Below are positions 33,943 to 44,164 of a stretch of 64,000 nt of DNA, piece by piece. Location: positions 13,800,867-13,864,866 of the forward strand of contig NC_092348.1 in NCBI RefSeq assembly GCF_963676685.1, in the 5' to 3' direction. Both the position numbers and the translations under genes were made by a program. The notes below the pieces were generated by a model. It did no database searches. It saw only the letters and a program-made list of their open reading frames with translations, and was not told the DNA's origin. This DNA comes from Mytilus edulis. Its lineage: Eukaryota > Mollusca > Bivalvia > Mytilida > Mytilidae. The first letter of the stretch is position 1; each line of letters starts with the position of its first letter.

Positions 33943-34733
33943 ACTGAAATTTAGAAGAAAAAAAAACAATTTTACTTACTGATGTTTTGTAACATTACGA
34001 AGTTTATCTCTGATTTATATACTTGTTACCTATGTAAATGACAAATTGGTGCCATTCATAGCAATGAAACAGAATCCACATGATATATGCGACCACTATT
34101 TGATAAAATTAATATTACTTTGATATTACACTTTTTGAAACCATTTCTATCAATTTTCAGATTCCATTGTCTAAACTTGTTCATGTGTTGTTTCCATATA
34201 TTCTAGCCACTAATCTTGAGTCTATCCCTTTATTCAGATAACATCCCATATAGCAATTAAATTATGCTTGTAATGTCATTCATAACTCTTAACAGACCAA
34301 TTAACAGACCGAGTTTTATACATCCGACCCATTAACAGACCACATTTTTATCAAAAATTGATTTATGTCACCAAAATACAGTTTTTCGTGTAGATTTTTC
34401 ACATATTGATGTTAATATGGTAAACAAACATAATGCCTGTCTTTTTTCGATGTTCAAAATATTGCATGCAAGTAAACTCAACCAACTTGTCATTTTTGTG
34501 TACATTTTGTGTGTGTAAAATGTGTATAAATTTACTGATGAGTAACTCGCCTTTTCATTTTATAGATCGTTTATTGAAGCTAGAAAAAAAAAAATTACAC
34601 CACTGGATTCAGTATTCCAAATCGTTTTGTCAGCCATGAATAGTTTTTATGATATAAATATAATTAAAAAGTTATACAATGAAACATACTGACCTTGCAA
34701 TGATTTTCTCGATAACACCTGATTAACAGACTT
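33943..34733. other. 5' flank of main gene and right subterminal repeats
   Basis: No coding sequence except a possible upstream donor near 33985. From about 34285 the motif ATTAACAGAC recurs (about 34287, 34302, 34328, 34722 and 34744), the inverted counterpart of the left subterminal motifs. A promoter for the main gene should lie here, but none is identifiable. Confidence 0.55.
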
Positions 34734-34825
34734 TAGCCAACCCGATTAACAGACCAACCGCCGATATAGCCGCATACTCAATATAGATTAACCGACCAAA
34801 CTCTCGGTTAGCAGAGTGTCGGCCG
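34734..34825 (-). repeat. Right terminal inverted repeat of giant element
   Basis: Reverse complement of 21414-21505 with one mismatch; followed by the probable target duplication TGGAATACA (34826-34834). Confidence 0.85.
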
Positions 34826-34834
34826 TGGAATACA

Positions 34835-35090
34835 GACGTACTTTAAACATTATTTCATGCTCACTACATTGAGAAATTTTGTTCTGCACATCAATTTAAT
34901 TTTGGGTTTCTTTACCCTATTTTCAAAATTTCCGATCACGAAATACATCAAACTAAGAGGGCTTGATACACCCGCAGTAGTGTTAAGTGAAAAAGGAAAT
35001 CAGAAACCTTAAAGGAATAATTCAGAAAATACCAGGATAGAGAAGTTGACAGACCTTCATTTCAAGATTAAAGCAATTGGCTTCAAATTT
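34835..35090 (+). pseudogene. MULE transposase, 3' part
   Basis: Resumes the MULE after the giant insertion: RRT, then in shifted frames FHAHYIEKFCSAH and KYIKLRGLDTPAVVLSEKGN, which match the ESFHSHF...HP and TYIKLR blocks that follow the DDE core in MULEs. Multiple frameshifts; inactive. Confidence 0.6.
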
Positions 35091-35804
35091 TCGGCACGTT
35101 CCGACATTTAGTCATGTACTATCAGTACTATTACTTTGTAGATTAGCTATATTTTAACATTTTATCACTTTTACCTGTATATAATTTTGGGATTTAGTGT
35201 TATTGTATAATAAAACGAACTGCTCGAAATCGGCGGGGAGCAGAGGTCATAGACTAACAGAATGGGTACTTTTACTTTTAAATTATTGAATAAATTAATA
35301 AATAGATAAATATCATAAGTAAACCTGAATTTACCTGAATTTATCTGAGTTTACTTGTCATATAAATGCGCGCAAATATAATCAAAAGATGCGGGCACAC
35401 GTAAAGATTTTTTGCGAGCAAACGTTATGGTAATGCACGCAAATATTTTGTATTATTATTTTGTTTATATAGCACATAGTACAAGTAGTATTTGTAAACA
35501 ATATATACATAATGCTAATATAACCATGTTGGTTGTAGTGTTCATGGTGCTGTTCTTCAACCTTTGAAAATAAGACTGACTTAACCACTGGTTCTGGTTA
35601 TTGGAAGACACTACTTTACAAGATAACCCCTATAAAGATTCCTTTAAAAAATTTGGTTACATTTAATAGATGAAATAGATGCGCATGAAGATTTTTGATC
35701 ACTTTGTAAATATAATTTTAATTATTTATTATTGATTAGCGTTAACGTAAGAATATGATTATATGAAAATCATATTTATAAAACAAATAAGCAATCTTAA
35801 TAAG
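35091..35804. other. No gene seen
   Basis: AT-rich sequence without recognisable frames or repeats. Confidence 0.4.
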
Positions 35805-35995
35805 GCCGTTACTTTTCTCGTTTGAATTGTTTTACATTGTCATATCGGGGCCTTTTATAGCTGACTATGCGGTATTGGCTTTGTTCATTGTTCAAGACCG
35901 TACGGTGACCTATAGTTGTTAATATCTGTGTCATTTTGGTCTCTTGTGGACAGTTGTCTCATTGGCATTCATACCACATGTTCTTTTTATAACAA
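35805..35995 (+). repeat. Dispersed mussel repeat (TAGCTGACTATGCGGTAT family)
   Basis: Same blocks in the same order as 45445-45650: TTTGAATTGTTTTACATTG, TAGCTGACTATGC, TTTCTGTGTCATTTTGGTC-like and TCTCTTGTGGACAGTTGTC. Non-coding. Confidence 0.7.
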
Positions 35996-37049
35996 TGTAA
36001 ATATTTATTTATAAACAGGTAATTAAATGACATCAAAGGTTAAATAATTTACTTTCTAAACGGAAAATGTTCCGTGAAAGTTCAAAATTTGTTTACAGGC
36101 TAACATTTTAGATAATTCTAAAAGACCGTCCAAATTCTTTTGAGGGCGAAAAACAGTTGAATCGCGACGTTTTTCCGATGTACCGTATATTACCCTTGCT
36201 GTATGAACTAATTTTGTGGAACAGTTGCTAGACAAGAATATGCAGATAAAGATATTGTTGGTCACTGTTATCATGGTTATTATAACCTTATGAAACAAAT
36301 CGTGTCTGTTATAATTAATCCTTTGGTAAACTTATATACCGGTGTGACTGATTTAGATGGTATTGCGTTTGATGCTACTTTAAAGAAATAAAAAAACAAA
36401 TGATTAATTCTCGGTAGCTAAATAGACGTCAAGATCTGATACTTCAGATTTTATGTGCGGGATGTATAAATACGCAGCCACGTCCAGTCAGAACAGGAAT
36501 TATCAAACTTTGGCAAGGGGTTATATACGTTCTGAATTAGACCATTAGATTATCATATTTATATACCTAGGAAACCCTTTCATATTTGAACTTGTCAATA
36601 TAGTGTTAAAAATTAAACTTGAGTACCTCAAGGCTCCATCTTGTGACTTTTTCATATTTTAAATATATGTTAGTGACATGGTATAAAACAAGATAAAATG
36701 CGATATTCAACTTTTTTTTTTAAATCGTTCCAAAAGCTCGCTGTGTACCTTTTGTCTAAAAAAAAACCTACTATCACTTCATAAAATGTACATAATATAA
36801 TGTAAACGGAAAAAAGTTTTAAAAAAACACTTTACAAATAAAAAAACCGAACATCGAGGTAAATTCTATACGGCAAGTCCCCAAGAAAATGGCAAAATCG
36901 AAAAGCTCAAATCCATCAAACGAATGGGTAACAACTGTCATATTCCTGACGTGGTACAGGCATTATATTTGGGCATTACCCTTTAAGGTTCATCATAACA
37001 AACGGAAAAATATGGCTGTACTTACATGCAAAAAACTACTCTGATTGAG
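35996..37049. other. No gene; possible TIR of a 2.2 kb element
   Basis: No frame of interest. The string AATACGCAGCCACGTCC near 36468-36490 reappears inverted near 38638-38662 with two or three mismatches, which might be the ends of an unrecognised 2.2 kb element. Weak evidence. Confidence 0.3.
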
Positions 37050-37660
37050 TACAGACTTACCTGCCCAGTTGGAAAAGTTTTAAAGCCTGGCATCCACTAG
37101 ATATATAAAAGTTTAATGCATTTTGTGTATCAGAAAGTTAATATCTCTTTTGGATTTTGATGGGCTTTTTTTCCTTCATGCATAAGGTGTGAAAATTAAC
37201 TAAGTTGTGGGGTTCGTGGGGTTTATTCTTTAGTTTTCTATGTTGTGTCATGTGTACTATTGTTTTTCTGTTTGTCTTTTTCATTTTTAGCCATGGCGTT
37301 GTCAGTTTGTTTTAGATTTATGAGTTTGACTGTCCCTTTGGTATCTTTCGTCCCTCTTTGAGATGCTCCCTCAGGTAAAAACTTGTTGGTATTGTTTTGA
37401 TTGTCCTAAATTGACATGGACAATAGGTATCTTCACAACTATAGTGAGTTAAAGAGTTTATCTGAGTGGACAGTATCAAAGTAATTCAGGTATTTGTTTA
37501 TGTATACACCTTCTGCAGAAAGGAAAAAAATGCCCATAAAAAAAAACAAAAAAGATTTTATCTATCTTAAACACAAAATGCATTTATCTTTTATATATTT
37601 AGTGGATGCTAGGCCTTAAAACTTTCCTAACAGCACAGGTAAGTCTGTACACAAAGTAGG
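37050..37660. repeat. Inverted-repeat element (~85 bp arms) holding a PLE tail
   Basis: The left arm (about 37050-37130) contains GTACAGACTTACCTG, TGGCATCCACTA and ATGCATTTTGTGT; the right arm (about 37562-37655) contains these reversed, at roughly 85-90 percent identity. Between them, 37195-37375 is a copy of the PLE 3' tail (GTTCGTGGGGTTTATTC to CTTTCGTCCCTCTTTGAG) also seen at 18160-18480 and 51484-51732. Confidence 0.65.
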
Positions 37661-37754
37661 TTTTGAGCTGAGAATACGGCCATATTTGTCCATTTGTTTT
37701 GATGAACCTTAATAGCTTTAAGTTTATAGTGAATGTTGATATCTCACAATTAGA

Positions 37755-39032
37755 TGTAGACATTAGAGTTGTCTCATTGACACTCATACCACATCTTCCT
37801 ATATCTATTAGGCTTATATTTCGTAGTTTCTGAATATAACAATAGAATCAACCATTTAGAAACTTGATCATTATCATTATACATAAATGACAAATCGAAT
37901 GGACCCATGTTCATTCATTTAACTGATTCCTTTGGGTTTGTTTTTAACTTTTTGGGGGAAATTATTCATATGTTACGATAAATTGTAATAAAAACGTGTA
38001 AACGTCATATTTGTGGCTAAAAATGTTTATATTTCTTCTGGAGACGGATTTGTTTTCGAGTCCTATGTTTGACCTCTGTGTATAAGAGTCATAGTTGTAA
38101 ATATTATCTTTTCTAGAGCATGTAGAGGTTGGTCTATTTTAAGCGTAACTTCCAGTCGTATCGAATACGTTGCCATACGTTGCCGTATTCATATTTAGGG
38201 TCAGACGTAAATATTCTGAGCACAATTGTGAGTTAAACCCGAAGTACATTTTTTTTAAAGAAGAACGGTTATTGATTAGTTTGCATTTGGTTTATTTTAA
38301 AATGCCTCTCTTAGATATGGACCATAATTGCGTATGTTTTGCTTGGGTGAAATATCGTTGAAGACAAGTTTAGGAGCTGAACTTCCGAGGTACGTGGAAC
38401 TTATTGTTATAACAACTAAAAGCATCCAATCATCTGGAATATAAACGAATCGAGTACTCCTTATTTTCAGCCAAAAAGAAGTACACTAACTATATGATTT
38501 CTATATGGAACATTTATGCAAGACTTCTGAAAGGGGCTAAATCAACTCTATATCGTGGAAGGGAATCCCAAAACCGCTGTCATTAAATAACAAAAACCAC
38601 GTATGACGCACCGGATCTAAATTAACGTTCTCAATCTGACCAGACGTGGCTGCGTATTAATACAGGAGCATGTGCCCTTGTGTTGATTATATGCTAAACA
38701 TGGAAATTTTATAGAAAATCCACAGCATTTATCCTTGTTCGAATTCTCTCATATTTGGCAATTTGATAAATGATAGATATAGGACTATTGCATGCAGTGC
38801 TAGCATTGATTTCCTTAAAACAAGTTTATTAATGTAGCTATTGGTTAAAACAAATAAATATATGGACTTAATCAAGTACACCTTTTAGGATGCGCTCGAC
38901 TTTGGTGACTCAGCACGAGGTATTTTTGAATTTACAGGTTGGGTAGAACTTCTTGTAAAAAATAAACACTGGCACATTTTATAACAAAAATCTCTGTTTT
39001 AAAGGCTGTGGATGTTCTATAAAAATCTTGGT
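37755..39032. other. No gene; short repeat tail at its start
   Basis: 37755-37815 carries the CATACCACATCTTCC repeat tail also seen at 6421-6475. The remainder has no recognisable gene; the inverted match to 36468 lies near 38650. Confidence 0.4.
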
Positions 39033-39389
39033 TTATTTGCCACAAAGTACTCTTTTTCTATTAAATCGATGAAACAGTAAATAATAATGCTTTGCATCAA
39101 GTTTCCCCTTGATATATGTATAAAAGAATGGCCTATCTCTTTTATTTATTATATCTGTAGTTTTGATACAATTGAGGTTTGAAAAGTTCGTACTAAAATG
39201 GCTACAGAAGGGGTCATAAACCTTACATGGACTCACCTCTGTAGCATATGCACTTACTACATTAGACAAATGCACATGTTTTATGTCAGTTAAAAAAATG
39301 TACACAATATCTATAGTAGAGAAGTTGTTTGGCTTTAACTGCTGCAGACTATATGTATCATTCTTCTCTTCCAAGTGAAAATGTCTCAT
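39033..39389 (-). CDS. Unrecognised 118-codon open frame
   Basis: Opens at an ATG (MRHFHLEEKNDTYSLQQLKP) and stays open for 118 codons with mixed composition (FSTIDIVYIFLTDIKHVH, RPFFYTYIKGKL). No domain, signal peptide or repeat recognised, and no splice partner found. It may be a chance frame or a retroelement scrap, since a PLE begins 300 bp to the right. Confidence 0.2.
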   Translation of the reverse strand: MRHFHLEEKNDTYSLQQLKPNNFSTIDIVYIFLTDIKHVHLSNVVSAYATEVSPCKVYDPFCSHFSTNFSNLNCIKTTDIINKRDRPFFYTYIKGKLDAKHYYLLFHRFNRKRVLCGK

Positions 39390-39689
39390 TTTGCAGGGTC
39401 CGCGTGTCTACGGCTATTTGTACCTTATTGTGACACCCATACGCAGGTCTGTGTCTCAATAGCTTGATGGGATATCGAAGATTTTGTCAATTTAAAAAAA
39501 TCACTCAGTTAAAAATGCTTTTAATGCTTATTATATATAATTCACATATTGATAATTTCTCAATTTTAATATGAGTTTCTTCACCGGTTGTCTAGTCATC
39601 TGAATTGTTTTCGAGTTGTAAATGACATTATGGTTATCAGATGCGGACATAAAGGGATATTTGTTTCATCAACGTTACAGACAACATCC

Positions 39690-41030
39690 TGATTTTAATG
39701 GTTTATTTCTTTAATAAACCGTGTTTGAGTACGAATTATTTTTTACTCTTTCGAGATTTAAACAACACCGTGTTTGTGTGTAAATCTCATTACATAAACT
39801 GCTGTTTTGACAATTTACTTGAAAACTTAACATATACCACGACACTTACCAAAGAGGAAATCCTGGATAATTATACGTCTGTTCCATGTTCCTTCGGAAT
39901 TTCAACCAAAGATGAAGAACTGGATTTTCCATCACTGTATTGGATACCTGCACTATATAAGTGTTCTTACAAACAACGGTATAGAGCTGAGTCTTCACAG
40001 TGCTCCATAAAACCTCTTTCTAAATTATTAAAATCAACTTTATCAGCAATCAAAGCCGGGCTACAAAGCTATTGTGTTACTGCCAATTCCAGAGGTGATG
40101 TGAACCAGATGTGGAATTAACAAAGATCTTTAAGAGTACATACAATCAAAGACTCTTGCATCCTGCAATAGTATTAAAACATTTGACTGTTCTAGACTTT
40201 ACAATAGTATTCCCCATTACAAACTAAAAGACAAATAGGAAGAGTTGGTATTGCTTTTTTTTTTTTTAAGAATGCCAAACGTAAATACAAGTTTCTTGTC
40301 TTAGAGAGGGATAAATCCTACTTTGTAAAGAAACACTCTGATCAAACAAAAAATTCTCAGAAACAGGAAATTATCAAGATGCTTGATTTCCTGATTGACA
40401 ACATATTTGTTCTTCACCACTCTATCGGCATTCCTATGGGAACCAATTGTTCCCCTCTTGACGAATTGTTCCTTTATTCTTATGAGGCTTACTTCATACA
40501 GGCACTTCTAAGGTGAAAAGAAAAGAAGTTAGCAATGTCGTTTAACTTTACTTTCTGCCATATAGATGATGTTCTCTCACTAATTAATTCAGAATTCGTT
40601 GACTATGTTGAACGCATCTATCCAATCGAACCAGAGATACAGGGTACAACAGATACAGGTAAGTCCGTCTCTTATCTTGACTTACATCTAGAAATTTTAC
40701 TACAAAAGAAATGATTTCAGCTTCCGAATTGTAAACTTTCCATTTCTATGTAGCAACATGCCATGAGCGCCTGCATACAGAGTATTTATCTCCCAATTGA
40801 ACAGATACGATATTTGTGGGCCTGTATTTCTTATCATGATTTCCTTGGTGCATACAAGGAAGCTATTAAACCAAGATTTCCGAATGGTTCAGTTAAAATC
40901 ATTTTTCCTTCAAATTTTACGGACAACATCAAGAGTAAGTCGACCGATATGGAATATCTATTTCACAGATGATATTAGATATGTTCTTTATGTCGTAACT
41001 ACAATCCCGTTCCCTTTTCACTAATGTGAC
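39690..41030 (+). pseudogene. Penelope-like RT, decayed copy
   Basis: Plus-strand blocks: LTYTTTLTKEEILDNYTS, CSFGISTKDEELDFPSLYW, IKPLSKLLKSTLSAIKAGL (39698-40120); then in changing frames GIPMGTNC (about 40432), YIDDVLSLINSEF (about 40560, the catalytic YxDD) and SYLDLHLEI (about 40675). It ends in a C-terminal RKLLNQDFRMV and tail segment near 40850-41030. The same subfamily as 18160-18880. Numerous small indels; inactive. Confidence 0.7.
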
Positions 41031-41149
41031 CTACCGAATTATAATATTTATCGGGTTTGTAGCAACACAACAGTTGCCACATGTGGACAGGATCTGCTTA
41101 CCCTTCCAGAACACCTGAGATTATCCCCAGTTTTTGTTGGGGTACGTGT

Positions 41150-41515
41150 GTAAAGCAAAATATTGTCCTATGAAATATTGTACCACAAGACAATGTTTCA
41201 TAACTTTGTATCATGAAATATTGTCCTCGTCCTTAGAAAAATGTCCAGGGCAGGACAAATTTTCATAGTGAAATTTTGTCTGTATATAGACAATACTTCA
41301 CAGATGAATACTATGGAATTTTGTCTTGTTAAAGGGAGATTATATTTTGTGTGAATTGAGACAATATTTCACAGATGAATACTATGAAATTTTGTCCTGT
41401 TAAAGGGAGGTTATATTTCGGTTATATTTTGTGAGTATTGAGACAATATTTCATAGACAGATTGTCATAGAATTTTGTCTCATGAAGGGGAGGTTATCAA
41501 CACATTTTCATGTAA
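41150..41515. repeat. Tandem repeat, ~80 bp unit
   Basis: At least three imperfect units, each starting GACAATATTTCACAGATG, then CTATGAAATTTTGTC and TGTTAAAGGGAGGTTATA (about 41288, 41367 and 41450), preceded by shorter related pieces. The CTATGAAAT/ATTTCATAG core is palindromic. No coding role. Confidence 0.7.
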
Positions 41516-41579
41516 GACAAGGTATATAGGATGTTTTTTCCTGCGACACATGCCTGTGTATATATATATAAAATAAGTG

Positions 41580-41935
41580 ATTGTCAGCACATTACTTATA
41601 TTTGTACATTTATAATGTTATACTGCTGGTTGAGATTTATTTCCCCGAGGGTATCACCAGCCCAGTAGTCAGCACTTTTTGTGCTGGTCACATGAATCAT
41701 CATTGATATGGTTATATTTATAAATTAACTGTTTACAAAATTTAGAATTTTTGAAATACTTGGGCTTTTCTACCTCAGGCATAAATTACCTTAGCTGGCA
41801 AAACTTTTAGGAATTTTGGTCCTCAATGCTCTTCAGCTTCGTACTTTATTTGGCCTTTTTAACTTTTTTGGATTCGTCTGGCGTATATACAAAATTTAGT
41901 CATGGTATCTATGATGAGTTTATATACAATGAAAC
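41580..41935 (+). repeat. Retrozyme-related dispersed repeat
   Basis: Shares blocks, in opposite orientation, with the retrozyme unit at 48051-48474: CCCGAGGGTATCACCAGCCC, GTAGTCAGCACTT, TCTTCAGCTTCGTACTT. The hammerhead core is not conserved here. Confidence 0.6.
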
Positions 41936-42199
41936 ATATACGTTAGACAATTTTTCAATCTATACTTAACCATTTAATACTATAAATTCCTTGCTAAACA
42001 AAACCATTTCAGTTATAAATCTAAAAATGTCAATAACGTTGTTAAATTAATTTTGAAATAATACATGTGAAAACTTCGTCTTTCACTATTTCTGAAAAAT
42101 TCTGACTGAACTTCTTTTGTGACTAGACAACGTATTTAAAAATATCTGATATAACAGTGTTGAATTGGTAACCATTTATAATATGTTTATTTAAACTTT

Positions 42200-42480
42200 A
42201 AAGGATAGTTAAATTTACCCAAATAGTTTCCAAAATTCCGGGCTCGGTTTTAAACTACATCCGGTAAACATCTCGTTTAAAATATGTTTTCTACAAGAAC
42301 AACGAAACTTCAAAAACAAATCTTTATATCTATACAAAAATTTGGTAAAGAATAGTAGTAAATAGTGGTAACTAAAGCCATGATGCTTTAATAATTTACC
42401 AGTTATAAATAGATTACGTTCATAGAAATCCAAAACGTTTCGCTGTGACAGACACGTGCATAGCGAATTAAATATATTCT
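42200..42480 (-). pseudogene. Naiad/PLE RT C-terminal fragment
   Basis: Minus strand reads DFYERNLFITGKLLKHHGF, then YHYLLLFFTKFLYRYKDLF. It aligns with DFNERNLCITEKLLHQGF and YHKLVKTFTKFYHRYKDII of the Naiad at 25.6 kb. The residue between GF and YH, which is UGA in that Naiad, is Ser here. An isolated fragment. Confidence 0.6.
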
Positions 42481-42590
42481 AATGTATGGCAGCAAAATGA
42501 CATGATTGTACCAAAACAAAATATATATATTACAACACAAAGCACATGCATATCAATGATTGTTAAGATAAATCAAGTTATATTTATGTA

Positions 42591-43715
42591 GGACTCTGAA
42601 GTGCGATGGTACTCCAAAGTGCGATGGTCACGCTAAAGTGCGATGATCTACGTTAAAGTACGATGGTGTCTTACACTAAAGTACGATGGTTGATTGTTTG
42701 CTAAAGTACGATGGTATATCACGCTCAAGTGCGATGGACCAAAAGGGTAAGAGTATAAGGCTAAAAACGTGAAGGAACATGTTTTTGCAAAAGCTAGTAA
42801 GCTAAAGTATAAATATGTGATAGGCTTTATAATTTACCGGTAGGCGTAAGTAATTGTTCCTTAATTTATAAGACCGACCACGTTTTTATTGCTTAAAACG
42901 TAATTTAAGTGTCACCGAAAAAGACAATTCAGGCGTATCAAATAATTGGATCCTTGGTGTAGCTTACCGTTCACACTGTCTAACAATTATGTTAATTAAC
43001 ACATCACCCAGGCCTAGCTTACAGTCGTTATTGTAAATAACTGATACAAATTCGTTCATCATAGTTTTCGGAATGTATAACATTTTTTGCATAAGCTTTA
43101 ATTCAAACGCGAGACTGAAAGGAGATGTTGTTTTCTACATTTTTGTAGCGAGAACAAATACATCTTTTATTTTCCTACAATATAAAAACTAGTGATTTAG
43201 CGGACAATCTTATAATTTACGCCTGAAAACATGTTCCTTTATTTTACAGACGTTTCTTTTCCATAAAATCAACAATATATTAACCGCGGGGACCGCAAAG
43301 TAATTTATACTGAACTGCAATTAACGTAAAAATAATTTCAATGTATCTGTTCGCTTCCAATAAAAGCAGGATACAAGATACTTATGCGTATATTATTTTG
43401 TATCTATAAAGTAAACTTTAGATTCAATTCTTCCTTCAAGCAACCTAGAAAAAAAACACACTTTTGCTTCAACCGACAAAGCACTGTTAGGTTTAAATTA
43501 ATAAAGTCATGAACACTTGATTTCCGACTGCATGGTTTATAAGTTGTTAATGTAATGTATCTTCCAGCATGTACATTTATGGTCTGTTTACGTCATGATC
43601 AGAACAACGTTTAGTACGTCTATACTTTCGCGGACCATCGCATTTTAGCGTATGAAGGCATCGGACTTTAGCGCAGACCATCGCACTTTAACGTCCCCAT
43701 CGCACTTTAGAGTCC
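42591..43715. mobile_element. 1.1 kb TIR element with iterated AAGTGCGATGG motifs
   Basis: Begins GGACTCTGAAGTGCGATGG and ends with the inverse CCATCGCACTTTAGAGTCC; flanking TATGTA and TACATA extend the symmetry. The left end carries six copies of AA(A/G)T(G/A)CGATGG within 150 bp, and the right end carries at least four inverted copies (about 43635-43710). The interior is AT-rich with no gene. Layout suggests a non-autonomous DNA transposon with arrayed subterminal binding sites. Confidence 0.7.
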
Positions 43716-43964
43716 TACATATATACTATGAAGTATATTTGCTGTCAGTTAATGCGAGTACTCTCGGATCAGTACGTAGTGTCTTTTTGTTGTTGTGATA
43801 TACAAGTACCCGGCCACGTCCACTGTGTTTTTGTTAGTTTGACTACTTCAAGTACTCTCGTGCACTCTGTGTTTAGTTGAGTTAGGTGTATATCTATTTG
43901 AATTCATCTGATAAATTAGGCCTTTTCAACTGATTTTTATAGTTCGTTCTTATGTTGTTCTGTT

Positions 43965-44160
43965 ACACCAATGTCCCAGGTTAGGAGGTGGGTTGCCCCG
44001 CCTACATGTTTAACCCCGCCACATTCTGTATGTATTTGCCTGTCCAAAGGTAGGAGCCTTTAAATCAGTGGTTGTTGTTTGTTGATGTGCTGCATATTTG
44101 TTTTTTGTTCATTTCTTGTATATGACAAATACGGTCGACAGTCTCCTTCCAGTTAGAGCA
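43965..44160 (+). repeat. Dispersed repeat related to 45325-45650
   Basis: Shares TTTAACCCCGCCACATT, then GTATTTGCCTGTCC and CAGTGGTTGTTGTTTG with 45340-45440. Abuts the left end of the second copy of the giant element's gene. Confidence 0.55.
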
Positions 44161-44164
44161 TTTT

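Larger units (their letters stand above)
21414..34825 (-). mobile_element. Giant 13.4 kb TIR DNA transposon carrying YqaJ-nuclease gene
   Basis: Two 92 bp terminal inverted repeats starting CGGCCGACACTC differ at one base (21414-21505 and 34734-34825). They are flanked by TAGAATACA (21405-21413) and TGGAATACA (34826-34834), a probable 9 bp target duplication. Excising the element and one copy rejoins the MULE reading frame. Contents: subterminal arrays of GTCTGTTAAT-like motifs at both ends, a C2H2 zinc-finger gene (plus), an inserted Naiad retroelement (minus), and a long spliced gene with a YqaJ-type nuclease domain (minus). No standard transposase is recognised, so the mobility protein is either the long gene or absent. 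Strand given is that of the main gene. Confidence 0.75.

Noticed and set aside
21414-34825. Giant element as a Maverick/Polinton
   Set aside because: No protein-primed polymerase, retroviral-type integrase, ATPase or capsid genes, and the probable duplication is 9 bp rather than 6 bp.
42591-42760. Regularly repeated AAGTGCGATGG units that look like a CRISPR array
   Set aside because: Units are short, unevenly spaced, mirrored at the other end of a TIR element, and the genome is animal.
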